NCBI GenBank assembly: GCA_964475385.1
Contig: CAYYWV010000026.1
Span: 1 to 26,514, forward strand
Source: CAYYWV01 sp964475385
Lineage (GTDB): Bacteria; Pseudomonadota; Alphaproteobacteria; JAAXGF01
DNA length: 26,514 bases
Direction: 5' to 3'
In this document: piece after piece, positions 15,387 to 23,474 of the stretch
How positions within the stretch are numbered: the first letter of the stretch is position 1
Layout: every line of letters starts with the position of its first letter
Notes under the pieces: generated by a model
What the model was told of the DNA's origin: nothing
What the model saw: only the letters and a program-made list of their open reading frames with translations
The model's database searches: none
Translations under genes and position numbers: made by a program

Positions 15387-15679
15387 GACGACTCACCGGC
15401 GAATGTGGGAATCAAGAGACGGACGGCGCGCCGCGGCGCGCATTCGCCGGAGTGTCCGAAGGGCCGGATCGACGCCGCGCCGGAAAAGCCGGCGGCGGAA
15501 GCGGCTGAAGACGGTCAGGCGAGCGGCCGCGCGCGCCCCGCGCAAACGCGGGATCGGGCTCGTCGTCGTCGCGTCGTGAACCGCTGCGTTTCGTGCATGA
15601 CCCGGGTGAAACCATAGAAGGCCGCTCTTTTGCGGCCGAAACGCTCTCTACACCACCGCGCCGCACCCCGCAACCCGTT
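15387..15679. other. Gap between the acetyltransferase and rsmA
   Basis: 293 bp with no supported gene. Frames are open on both strands but give Arg/Ala/Pro-rich products with no recognisable domain, as expected from GC-rich noncoding DNA. The only structure I see is the hairpin at 15620-15637. The promoter of the acetyltransferase must lie here or downstream of rsmA, but I see no clear boxes. Confidence 0.5.
15620..15637 (-). terminator. Possible terminator hairpin downstream of rsmA
   Basis: GGCCGC / GCGGCC, a 6-bp stem with a six-base loop, about 43 bases after the rsmA stop. On the minus strand it is followed by TTCTAT, a poor U-run, so it may be a weak terminator of surA-pdxA-rsmA or only a 3'-end stabilising hairpin. 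Confidence 0.4.
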
Positions 15680-16552
15680 TCAACCGGGGCGCATGCGCGC
15701 ATAGGCGCGGGCGAGCGCGCAGAAGCCCGCGATGTCGATCGCCTCGGCGCGCGCCGTGGGATCGAGCCCGGCGGCCGCGATCAGCGCCTCGGTCTCGACG
15801 CCGAGGCTGCGCAGGCTCGCCCGCAGCATCTTGCGCCGCTGGCCGAAGGCGGCGGCGACCACCTGCGAGAGCGCCGCCGGCTCGGCGGGCGCAAGGGGCT
15901 CGGCTCGGGGCGCGAGGCGGACGAGGGTCGAGGTCACCTTGGGCGGCGGGGTGAAGGCGCGCGGGTCCACGTCGAACAGGCGCTCGACCGCGCAGCGCCA
16001 CTGGCAAAGGATCGAGAGCCGCCCGTAGGCCTTGGAGCCGGGGACGGCGAGGATGCGCTCGGCGACCTCTTTCTGGAACATCAAGGTGAAGCTGGCGAAG
16101 GCGTCGGCCTCGGCCATCCAGCGCGCGAGAAGCGGGGTCGCGATGTTGTAGGGAAGGTTCGCGACCACCGCGCGCGGGGCCGCGGCGAGGCGCGCGATAT
16201 CGAGGGCGAGCGCGTCGCCGGCGACGATGCGGAGCCGTTCGGGGTAGACGGCGCGGAGCTCCTCGAGCGCGGCGATGCAGCGCGGATCGCGTTCGACGGC
16301 GACGACCTCGCGCGCCGGTCCGGCGAGCAGCGCCCGCGTCAACCCGCCCGGCCCGGCGCCGATCTCGATCGCGGCGTGGCCGGAAAGATCGCCCGCAGCG
16401 CGCGCGATGCGCGCAGTCAGGTTCAGGTCAAACAGGAAGTTCTGGCCGAGCGCCTTGCGCGCCGAAAGCCGGTGCCGGGCCACAACCTCGCGCAGCGGCG
16501 GGAGCTCCGGCGCTTCGTCCGCGCCCGGACCGCCGCCTCGGCCGTCACCCAT
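15680..16552 (-). CDS. rsmA: 16S rRNA (adenine1518-N6/adenine1519-N6)-dimethyltransferase
   Basis: A 290-residue KsgA/RsmA enzyme that dimethylates two adenosines in helix 45 of 16S rRNA during late 30S assembly. LGQNFL is at 35-40, SAM motif I IEIGAGPGGLT at 62-72, and the N6-adenine methyltransferase motif NLPYN at 132-136. FTPPPKVTSTLVRL is the usual C-terminal signature. Length is normal. Its ATG overlaps the end of pdxA by 8 bp. The first 18 or so residues (Gly-rich) are a lineage-specific extension before PLREVVARH. Confidence 0.97.
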   Translation of the reverse strand: MGDGRGGGPGADEAPELPPLREVVARHRLSARKALGQNFLFDLNLTARIARAAGDLSGHAAIEIGAGPGGLTRALLAGPAREVVAVERDPRCIAALEELRAVYPERLRIVAGDALALDIARLAAAPRAVVANLPYNIATPLLARWMAEADAFASFTLMFQKEVAERILAVPGSKAYGRLSILCQWRCAVERLFDVDPRAFTPPPKVTSTLVRLAPRAEPLAPAEPAALSQVVAAAFGQRRKMLRASLRSLGVETEALIAAAGLDPTARAEAIDIAGFCALARAYARMRPG

Positions 16553-17597
16553 TGGGCCTGCGGCGCAGCCCGTGCTCCCGCGTCGCCATCAGCGCGCGGT
16601 GCCCCGCCATCTGCGCGGCCAGCGCCAGCGCCGCGACCAGGCTGTGCTCGCGCGCGGCCCCGGTGCCTGCGATCTCGAGCGCGGTGCCGTGGTCGGGAGA
16701 GGTGCGAATGAAAGGCAGCCCGAGGGTCACGTTGACCCCACGGTCGAAGTCGATGGTCTTGAGCGGGATCAGCGCCTGGTCGTGATACATGCACAAGACC
16801 GCGTCGTAAGCCTTGCGAATCCGCTCGTGGAACAGGGTATCGGCGGGGGCCGGGCCGGCGGCCGAGATCCCTTCGGCCTTGAGCGCCTCGACCGCGGGGC
16901 GGATGATCTCGATCTCCTCGCGGCCGAGGCTGCCGTCCTCGCCGCCGTGGGGGTTGAGCCCGGCGACCGCAAGCGCCGGCTCGGCGATGCCGAAGTTGTG
17001 AATGAGCGCCGTTGCCGTGATTCGGCCGCAGCGCACGATCTCGTCCGTGTCGAGCGAATCGATGGCCTCGCGCAACGGAAGGTGGCGCGTGACCGGGACG
17101 ACCTTGAGCTCGGGGCCGGCGAGCATCATCACCGGCTCGGCCCCGTCGCCTGCGAGCGCGGCGAGGTACTCGGTATGCCCGGGGTAGCGAAAGCCCGCGT
17201 CGTAGAGGCATTTCTTGTGGATCGGGTTGGTCACCACGGCGCCCGCGCGCCCGAAGCGGGCGTACTCGACCGCGCGATCGATCGCGGTGATCACCGCGGC
17301 GGCGTTGGCGGCGTCGGGCCGCCCCGGGGTCGGTGCGACGGGCAGCGTTTCGGGGATCACCGGGAGCGCCGTCTGGAAGACGCCGGCCGCCGCTTCCGGC
17401 GCATCGATCTCGGCGATCGGCACGTCGAGGCCGATCTTTCGGGCGAGCGCCGCGAGCCGCGCCGGGTCGTCGATGACGAAGAACGGGGTCGATCGCGGCC
17501 GCCGCCTGAGCCAGGCCTTGAGCGTGATCTCGCCGCCGATGCCGGCGGGCTCGCCCATGGTCAGGGCGAGCGGAAGCCGAGGGGGCCGGCGGGTCAT
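16545..17597 (-). CDS. pdxA: 4-hydroxythreonine-4-phosphate dehydrogenase
   Basis: A 350-residue NAD-dependent enzyme of the DXP-dependent pyridoxal phosphate pathway. MGEPAGIGGEI is at 14-24. The three metal-binding histidines of the family are present: H172 in TRHLPLR, H217 in NPHGGEDG and H272 in YHDQALIP. TSPDHGTALEIAG is near the C-terminus. The frame is open far upstream, but ATG 17597 overlaps the surA stop as ATGA and matches family starts. The surA-pdxA-rsmA order is the same as in enterobacteria. PLP is also the cofactor of Alr, encoded elsewhere in this window. Confidence 0.97.
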   Translation of the reverse strand: MTRRPPRLPLALTMGEPAGIGGEITLKAWLRRRPRSTPFFVIDDPARLAALARKIGLDVPIAEIDAPEAAAGVFQTALPVIPETLPVAPTPGRPDAANAAAVITAIDRAVEYARFGRAGAVVTNPIHKKCLYDAGFRYPGHTEYLAALAGDGAEPVMMLAGPELKVVPVTRHLPLREAIDSLDTDEIVRCGRITATALIHNFGIAEPALAVAGLNPHGGEDGSLGREEIEIIRPAVEALKAEGISAAGPAPADTLFHERIRKAYDAVLCMYHDQALIPLKTIDFDRGVNVTLGLPFIRTSPDHGTALEIAGTGAAREHSLVAALALAAQMAGHRALMATREHGLRRRPNG

Positions 17598-18871
17598 ATC
17601 CGAATGTCCACAAAGGCCTCGCGCCGGATGTCGCGAAGGTAACGTCGCGAGACCAGGTCGAAGCGCTGGTTCTCGAGTCGGCGGCGAACGGCCGCGGGAT
17701 CCGGCGCGCCGCTCTGGGCCTCCTGGCGGTCGCAGACCATGAGGAGGTGGACGCCGAGCTGGGAGCGAACGGGTTCGCTCACCTGGTTCACGGGAAGCGC
17801 TTTGACCACGTCGCGCAACGCCGGCGGCATGTCGCCGAGACGGACCCGGCCGACGTCGGCCGGCCGCGAAGGGTCGAGCGCGCGGGCCACGCGGTCCATG
17901 TCGTTGCAGCTTCGGATCGACGAGCGGATCTCCTCGGCGCGCGCGGTCACCTTCCGCACCACGCCGTCGGCGGCGACCGCAGGCAAGGGGAACAGGATCT
18001 GACGCAGCGTCACGACGGCGTCGTCCGGATTGCCGACCATGCGCCGCCGGCGGTCGGCGAGCCGCAGGATGACATACCCGCCAGGGGTGCGAATCGGTCC
18101 CGCGAGCGCGCCGGGCTTCAACGTGGCGACCGCCTCGGCGATCGGATCGGCGAGCTGATCCTTCGAGACCCAACCCACGTCGCCGCCGGAAGAGGCGTTT
18201 GCATCCACCGAGAACTGACGGGCGAGGGCTGCGAAGTCGGCCCCGTTGCGAATCTGTTCGATGAGCTGGGTTGCGTTCTGAAGAACCCGCGGCTCGTCGG
18301 CTTCGCTCTCGACGGCGAGGAAGATCTCGGAAAGCCGGTACTCGACGCTGCCGCGGCTCGCTTCGATGCGCTTGATCTCGGCCTCCACCTCATCGTCGGT
18401 GACCACGAGATCGGCCTTGCGCTTGAGAGAGACGAGCTTGGTCCAGGCGATCTGAGCGCGGATTTTGTCCTTGACGGTTTCGGGGTCGATCCCGCGTTTG
18501 CGCAGGTATTGATCGAGTGTGCCGGCGGGGATTCGGTTGTTGCTTTCGATCTGAGAGAGCGCCGCTTTCATCTCGGCGTCGCTGACCGTGATCTTCTGGC
18601 GCTTGGCCTCTTGCAAGCGCAGCTTTTCGTCGATCAGCGTACGCAGAACCTGGGGGCCGATCTTCTGCATCGTCTCGGGCCGGTTGGGCAGCCCCGACGA
18701 GAAAATCACGAGACGGATGCGCTGGATGAGATCGAATACCGAGATCGCGTCGTCATTGACAACGGCGGCGATTCGTTCGACCTCTTGGGCGCGGACGGCG
18801 GCGCCGGCGACGAGCGCCGCCGTCAAGGCCAGCGCGACGACGGCGTGGCGAAAGACCCGAACAACCATCAT
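17594..18871 (-). CDS. surA: Periplasmic chaperone/peptidyl-prolyl isomerase SurA
   Basis: A 425-residue secreted protein. Signal peptide 1-28 (cleavage expected after VRA), then the SurA N-terminal chaperone domain (about 30-170). A parvulin-like domain spans about 178-273 (YRLSEIFLAV, GGDVGWVSKDQL, TPGGYVILRL) and a more divergent second one about 287-385 (LRQILFPL, LGVHLLMVCDR). In the family it escorts outer-membrane proteins, including LptD, to the BAM complex. The frame opens 16 codons earlier, but the signal peptide fixes the start at ATG 18871 or the adjacent 18868. It lies directly after lptD, its best-known client. Confidence 0.94.
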   Translation of the reverse strand: MMVVRVFRHAVVALALTAALVAGAAVRAQEVERIAAVVNDDAISVFDLIQRIRLVIFSSGLPNRPETMQKIGPQVLRTLIDEKLRLQEAKRQKITVSDAEMKAALSQIESNNRIPAGTLDQYLRKRGIDPETVKDKIRAQIAWTKLVSLKRKADLVVTDDEVEAEIKRIEASRGSVEYRLSEIFLAVESEADEPRVLQNATQLIEQIRNGADFAALARQFSVDANASSGGDVGWVSKDQLADPIAEAVATLKPGALAGPIRTPGGYVILRLADRRRRMVGNPDDAVVTLRQILFPLPAVAADGVVRKVTARAEEIRSSIRSCNDMDRVARALDPSRPADVGRVRLGDMPPALRDVVKALPVNQVSEPVRSQLGVHLLMVCDRQEAQSGAPDPAAVRRRLENQRFDLVSRRYLRDIRREAFVDIRI

Positions 18872-19021
18872 GGGGTCACGCTCAGAACTGTGTGACTCAA
18901 GCGATTCCGTCCGACCCAAAGGCGCGATCCGGGCTTCGGGACCGCGGCGGCCGAGCTTCCGAATATAACAGAAAAATCCGGCCTCTGCCGGCCGAACGCA
19001 ACCGTTCCGAGGCCGTTGTCT
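18872..19021 (-). other. Intergenic region between lptD and surA
   Basis: 150 bp on the minus-strand path. It starts with the intrinsic terminator of lptD and then has a TATATT box (18962-18967) just past the U-run, without a recognisable -35. A surA promoter is expected here because of the terminator; the TATATT box is the best candidate. Confidence 0.4.
18972..18996 (-). terminator. Rho-independent terminator downstream of lptD
   Basis: On the minus strand a 7-bp stem (TTCGGCC / GGCCGGA, one G-U pair) with a six-base loop is followed directly by TTTTTCTGTT. It lies 26 bases after the lptD stop and separates lptF-lptG-lptD from surA-pdxA-rsmA. Confidence 0.75.
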
Positions 19022-21160
19022 TCATCCCAGATGCTTTAGCCTGACGGTGAATTGGAGAAGGGTTTCGGGCTGGACGTCGCGATCCTCATTAAAGCGCCGG
19101 GTGAGCTGGGTCGAAAACAACAAGCATTCGTCCTCGTAAAGAACGCCCACGCCCATGTCGATGGTCCGGTCGTTGGTGATGTCGCGACGGTTGAAGGCGC
19201 TCACCGACCAGTATCGGTCGATCCGCCCCCGAGCGCTGACCCGGAGCTCTTCACGTTTGCCCACCTCTTGCGCCAGCCCTTCGGGCGGGATGTCGAGCGA
19301 GAGAAATCCGAGATTGAAGCGCAGCCAGCTCGGCCCGGCGGCGAAATCGACCTCGCTGCGTTTGGACGAGAAGTTGTCGCTGTCGAGACGGAACCGATAG
19401 GCGAGGTCGAAATACTCGTTGGGGGAGATCCTGACCCGGCCCACGAAGTCGGACAGGTTCTCGTCGAGGCCGCTGTTGGGGGCGAAGGTCGAATCGGCTT
19501 TCACTCGATAGCTTTGCCCGATGAAAGCGGTCGCCCGGCCGCCGTCTTCGCCGTAGACGCCCATGCGCAGGCCATAGCTCAGCCGCGGCCCTCCCTCGAT
19601 CCGGTCGAGGCCGGTGAAGCGGTTGAGGCTCAGAAGGTTGGTGTCGTCGAACTCGAAATCCTGGCTGTCCTCGTTCGGAATGTCGGACGGGTTGCCGCCG
19701 TAGGGGCTGATCGCGAAGCTCGCGACCGGCTCGATCACCTCGCGGAGACCGCCCTGGGTGCGGATCAGAGGAAAGCGCCAATCGAGCGCAAGCTGAGGAA
19801 CGATCCGCCCGGTAAGCTCGTCGCCCTTGCCGGTGCCCAGCCCGGTCCCGTTGTCGACCCAGTAAAGATCGCCGCGGAGGCTTGCGGTCAGGGTGTAGAT
19901 GTCGCCGAGCGGCCCTAGATAAGGGAGATGCCAGCCGCCCTTGAGCGAGAGCCTGCGGCTGTCCGGGCCTTCGCTCCGGGTCAGGTTCATGGCGTTGATG
20001 TCGGCCGTGAAGTAATCGCCGAACCGCCCCGGACGGCCGACGAGCTTGACCTCGGCGATCGGCATCACGAGCGGCGTCTGACCGGGATCGTCGTCTTCCT
20101 TGAGGCCCTGGAACGCGTAGCCGTTGATGGCGGCGTAGCTGCGCCCGTTGAGCCCTTCGAGGAAAAGGCGCGTGGTCAGCGTGTCCTCGCTCGAAAAGCG
20201 GTAACGGCGAAGATAGGTGTCGTCGGTCGCCCGCGCGACGTCGAAGCCCCAGCGCCAGATCGGGCCGAGGTCGAAACGCCCGAACCCCTTGACGTGGCCG
20301 CGCGTCTCGCGCCCGCCGATCAGCTCGCCGTTGTCGCCGCGCCGCCTGGGCCGGGTGACGCTGGCCGCGATCTGATAGACCCCGTTCCGGGTCCGCTCGC
20401 GATACTCGCCGCTCAGAACGACGCCTTCCTTGGTCGTGAAGATCGGCGCGAAGGTGAAATCTCGGTAGGGCTTGAGGTTGAAGAAGTAAGGCACCTCGAC
20501 CCTGAGGCCGAGCTGGCTGCCGGTCGAGTAGCGCGGGGTGAGAAAGCCGCTGCGCCGCTTCACGGTGGGATCGGCGTGGCGGAAATAGGGCATGTAAGCG
20601 ATCGGCATGCCGAAGACCTCGAAGAAGGCGTCGGTATACTCGATGTCCTTGGTCGTGGTGTCGTGAACGACCTTGATCGCCTTGATCTGCCACAGAGGCG
20701 CCCTTTTGGGGTTGAACGGCGACAATCGACAGGGCGAGAACACCGCCTTCGAGAGCTCGGTTCGGGTGCCGCCGGTGCGGATCGCGCCGTTGGCCGCGAA
20801 ACGCGAATCGTCGGCGAACAAGATGCGGATGTCCCGGACCAGGCCGTTGCGCATCTCGTCCTTGAGCTCGATGTAATCGGCGAAGACGACTTCGCCCGAA
20901 GGCTCAAGCAAGGTCACGTCGCCCGAAGCGATGACCTTGTCGGTGTTCTCGTCGTAGGTCACCTTGTCGGCGAGCAGAATGCGTTCGCCTTGAGCGATCT
21001 CCACTTTGCCGCGGGCGATGACCACCCCTTGGGCTTGGTCGTAGACAACCTCGTCGGCGCGCAGCACCACCGGCGCAGTCGTGTCCAGGGTCCGCCCGGC
21101 GCGGGCCGCCGGGGCTCCGATCAAGAGCGCGATCAGCGCGGCGGCAAGCCAACGGCCCAT
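19022..21160 (-). CDS. lptD: LPS-assembly protein LptD
   Basis: A 712-residue outer-membrane protein that inserts LPS into the outer leaflet with LptE. Signal peptide 1-21, then a periplasmic OstA/LptA-like beta-jellyroll (about 31-140) and the large LPS-transport beta-barrel (about 200-712). ADYIELKDEM, PLWQIKA, MPYFRHADPTVKRRSGFLTP and the C-terminal FNEDRDVQPETLLQFTVRL are recognisable. Only two cysteines are present, C144 (FSPCRL) and C679 (DECLLF), whereas E. coli has four. ATG 21160 is fixed by the signal peptide; the open frame running to 22363 is antisense-like sequence through lptG. It follows lptG by five bases. Confidence 0.95.
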   Translation of the reverse strand: MGRWLAAALIALLIGAPAARAGRTLDTTAPVVLRADEVVYDQAQGVVIARGKVEIAQGERILLADKVTYDENTDKVIASGDVTLLEPSGEVVFADYIELKDEMRNGLVRDIRILFADDSRFAANGAIRTGGTRTELSKAVFSPCRLSPFNPKRAPLWQIKAIKVVHDTTTKDIEYTDAFFEVFGMPIAYMPYFRHADPTVKRRSGFLTPRYSTGSQLGLRVEVPYFFNLKPYRDFTFAPIFTTKEGVVLSGEYRERTRNGVYQIAASVTRPRRRGDNGELIGGRETRGHVKGFGRFDLGPIWRWGFDVARATDDTYLRRYRFSSEDTLTTRLFLEGLNGRSYAAINGYAFQGLKEDDDPGQTPLVMPIAEVKLVGRPGRFGDYFTADINAMNLTRSEGPDSRRLSLKGGWHLPYLGPLGDIYTLTASLRGDLYWVDNGTGLGTGKGDELTGRIVPQLALDWRFPLIRTQGGLREVIEPVASFAISPYGGNPSDIPNEDSQDFEFDDTNLLSLNRFTGLDRIEGGPRLSYGLRMGVYGEDGGRATAFIGQSYRVKADSTFAPNSGLDENLSDFVGRVRISPNEYFDLAYRFRLDSDNFSSKRSEVDFAAGPSWLRFNLGFLSLDIPPEGLAQEVGKREELRVSARGRIDRYWSVSAFNRRDITNDRTIDMGVGVLYEDECLLFSTQLTRRFNEDRDVQPETLLQFTVRLKHLG

Positions 21161-21165
21161 CGACG

Positions 21166-22260
21166 CTATCCGTCTTCGAGGTGAAACAGCATGGCGAGGC
21201 CGAGCATAGTACAGACGCCGGCGGGCGCCCAAGCGGCAAGCACCACGGGAATGCTGCCCGAAAGACCTAGCGCGCGCACGAGGTCGGTGAAGAAGTAAAG
21301 AAGAAAACCGGCGAACAGTCCACCGACGACGAGAAGCCCGGTGCCGCCGCGGCGCGTCAACCGCAGCGAGAACGTCGCCGCGATCAGCACCATCGCGCTC
21401 AGAAGAAGCGGCGTTGCGAGGATCGCGTTCCAGTAGAGCCGATGGCGAAGCGCCGAGAAACCCGCCTTCTCGAGCATGGCGATGAACCGCGGCAACTGCC
21501 AGAACGACAGGGTTTCGGGCGAGGCGAAGCTCTCCTGGATCTGACCTGGGGTGAGCTCGGTTTCGACCCGATAGTCGGAGGTGAAGATGGAGGGCTGATC
21601 GGGCACGCTGACGAGCGCGTTCTTGAGCTCCCAGAACCCGTCGCGAAGGGTCGCCACATCGGCGTCGAGCCGATAGCTGAAACGGTCCTTGCCTTCGTAG
21701 ACGAAGATGGTGACGTCGTGGAGCTCCATGTTCTGGGGCGAGACGCGCAGGGCGTGGATCACCGATTGCCCGTCCGCGCGTCCTTCGCGCAGCCACAGCC
21801 CGGTCGGGGATACGGCGAGGAGACTCGATCGGCCGCGCAGGTATTTCGCTTCGAGTTCCTCGTAACGCCAGGTTGTCGCCGAGGCGAGCGGGTTGAACAC
21901 CGTGATGACGAAGACCCCGATGGCGAGCGCGAGCGCGAGCCCCGGCAGGAGAAACTGCCACACCGAAACCCCCGCCGCGCGAGCGACCACGAGCTCGTGC
22001 GAGCGCGTCAGCCGCATCAACGCGAACATGCCTCCGAACAGCACGGCGAAGGGAAGCACCTTCTGGGTCATGAAGGGCACCCGCAACAGCGCCATTTGAA
22101 TGACGAGGCCGACGCTCGCGTTTTCGTGGCCGCCGGCGCGACGCAGAAGCTCGATCGTATCGATCAGCGTGATCAGCGACATCAGAACGCCGAGCATGAT
22201 CGCGATGCTCACGAAGAAGGTTCGCGAGATATAGAGCGAAAGCGTCGGCGAAAGGCGCAC
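21166..22260 (-). CDS. lptG: LPS export ABC transporter permease LptG
   Basis: A 364-residue YjgP/YjgQ-family permease. Three N-terminal membrane helices (about 12-130, with LPFAVLFGGMFALMRLTRSHELVVARAAG) are followed by a periplasmic beta-jellyroll domain (about 130-265) and three C-terminal helices. Together with LptF and the LptB ATPase it extracts LPS from the inner membrane and passes it to LptC. The N-terminal region and position after lptF identify it as LptG. It starts with GTG 22260, 23 bases after the lptF stop, with only a loose purine-rich site (AAGCGAG). Confidence 0.95.
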   Translation of the reverse strand: MRLSPTLSLYISRTFFVSIAIMLGVLMSLITLIDTIELLRRAGGHENASVGLVIQMALLRVPFMTQKVLPFAVLFGGMFALMRLTRSHELVVARAAGVSVWQFLLPGLALALAIGVFVITVFNPLASATTWRYEELEAKYLRGRSSLLAVSPTGLWLREGRADGQSVIHALRVSPQNMELHDVTIFVYEGKDRFSYRLDADVATLRDGFWELKNALVSVPDQPSIFTSDYRVETELTPGQIQESFASPETLSFWQLPRFIAMLEKAGFSALRHRLYWNAILATPLLLSAMVLIAATFSLRLTRRGGTGLLVVGGLFAGFLLYFFTDLVRALGLSGSIPVVLAAWAPAGVCTMLGLAMLFHLEDG

Positions 22261-22283
22261 GGGCGGCTCGCTTCGTTCCAGCC

Positions 22284-23411
22284 TTAAAGACCGCGCAGAT
22301 CGAGCACCGGCGGCTCAGGGGCGCGCCGGACGAACTGCATACGGAACAGAATGACCCCCGCAACCGCAGTGACCAGAACCACGTTCGCGTAGACTAAGGG
22401 CCACAGGGACGGGGCCTTGACGATCACGTTGTTGAGCGTCAACGCAACCGCCTGGAACACGATCGCCGCGATCGCGCCCGCAAGCATCCGGCGCCAGCGG
22501 CCGCGGCGGCTGAACTCGCCCGCGAGCATGGCGGCGAGCGCGATCATCGTGAAGGCGATGTTGTAAAGCGGCATCACCAGCCGCTGGTGTCCTTCCGCGA
22601 GCAGCTTGGCTCGATAAGCCTCGTCGTTCTTGTCCTTGGGCGGACCGAACAGGTCGGGAAGGAAGCGCTCGCGCGGTTCGCGCCATCGCGGGCCGCTCTT
22701 GCTGACCAAGTTCGAAAGGTCGAAGTCGTAGCGGTCGAAGTACAGAAGCGTCAGCTTTCGCTCGGCGCGCTCCATCTCTTGGCGGTTGCCGTTGAACAGC
22801 ACCAGCCGCGGGCCGGTCGGGCTGCGCACCAGAGCGCCGCGCTCGGCCATCATGGTCACCGGAACCTCTGGGTTTCGCCCGTCGTGGACCAGAATGCCGT
22901 AGACCTCGCCCGAAGGCGCGCGCTCGCGCACATAAACCGTCAGCCCCGACGACAGCGACGTGAAGGTGCCTTCGCGGAGAAGGAGCTGCGAGAGATCGGA
23001 GCGAATGACGAACTGCCGGTCCTTGAATGCGCTGAAGCCGAGCGGCATCAGGTAAAGCGTGATCCCATACCCGACGATGGTCATGACGCCGGCGAGGATC
23101 AGCGCCGGCAGCGCGAGCCCGAACTGGCTCATCCCGGCGGCGCGCATGATGGTGAGCTCGCTCTCCGCGCTCAGCCTGTTGTAGGTGTAGACGATCCCGC
23201 AGAACAGGGCGATCGGCAGCACCACGGTCATGAATGTCGGCAGCAGCAGCACCGTGAGGTGCAGGAAGGTCAGCGCCGACAGCCCGCGATTGACGATCAG
23301 GTCGATGTAGCGCAACGACTGCGAAAGCCAGACCACCCCGGTCAGCGCCACGGTGACGAACAGCATGGTCGCCACGAGCTGGCGCAGAAGGTATCGGGTG
23401 ATGCCGGACAT
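22284..23411 (-). CDS. lptF: LPS export ABC transporter permease LptF
   Basis: A 375-residue partner of LptG with the same layout: three helices (about 12-125; TGVVWLSQSLRYIDLIVNRG at 24-43, ESELTIMRAAGMS at 82-94), a periplasmic jellyroll domain (about 130-270), and three helices at the C-terminus (about 280-360). The start MSGITRYLLRQL fits the family. No Shine-Dalgarno sequence precedes it, and a TATAAT box stands so close that transcription would begin at the ATG itself, suggesting a leaderless mRNA. First gene of lptF-lptG-lptD. Confidence 0.95.
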   Translation of the reverse strand: MSGITRYLLRQLVATMLFVTVALTGVVWLSQSLRYIDLIVNRGLSALTFLHLTVLLLPTFMTVVLPIALFCGIVYTYNRLSAESELTIMRAAGMSQFGLALPALILAGVMTIVGYGITLYLMPLGFSAFKDRQFVIRSDLSQLLLREGTFTSLSSGLTVYVRERAPSGEVYGILVHDGRNPEVPVTMMAERGALVRSPTGPRLVLFNGNRQEMERAERKLTLLYFDRYDFDLSNLVSKSGPRWREPRERFLPDLFGPPKDKNDEAYRAKLLAEGHQRLVMPLYNIAFTMIALAAMLAGEFSRRGRWRRMLAGAIAAIVFQAVALTLNNVIVKAPSLWPLVYANVVLVTAVAGVILFRMQFVRRAPEPPVLDLRGL

Positions 23412-23417
23412 GCGCGG

Positions 23418-23445
23418 ATTATAGACATTGCGCGGCGCGTGGCCA
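23418..23445 (-). promoter_or_regulatory. Predicted promoter of lptF-lptG-lptD (leaderless start)
   Basis: Minus strand: TGGCCA (23440-23445, four of six), a 16-base spacer and a perfect TATAAT (23418-23423). Six bases separate the -10 box from the lptF ATG, placing the predicted +1 on its A. Confidence 0.6.
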
Positions 23446-23474
23446 CCGGGCTTTGGCCTCTCCTTTGCGTCCCT

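Noticed and set aside
15367..15579. A 70-codon plus-strand ORF with an Arg-rich product, considered as a small basic protein such as bS21.
   Set aside because: It lacks the conserved bS21 pattern, has no ribosome-binding site, and overlaps the start of the acetyltransferase.
15593..16711. A 372-codon plus-strand frame opposite rsmA, and a similar 382-codon frame opposite surA (17747-18895).
   Set aside because: Both mirror well-conserved genes and encode low-complexity charged sequence with no family resemblance.
21161..22363. Upstream extension of the lptD frame by about 400 codons.
   Set aside because: It overlaps lptG, has no homology-like content, and would bury the LptD signal peptide in the middle of the protein.
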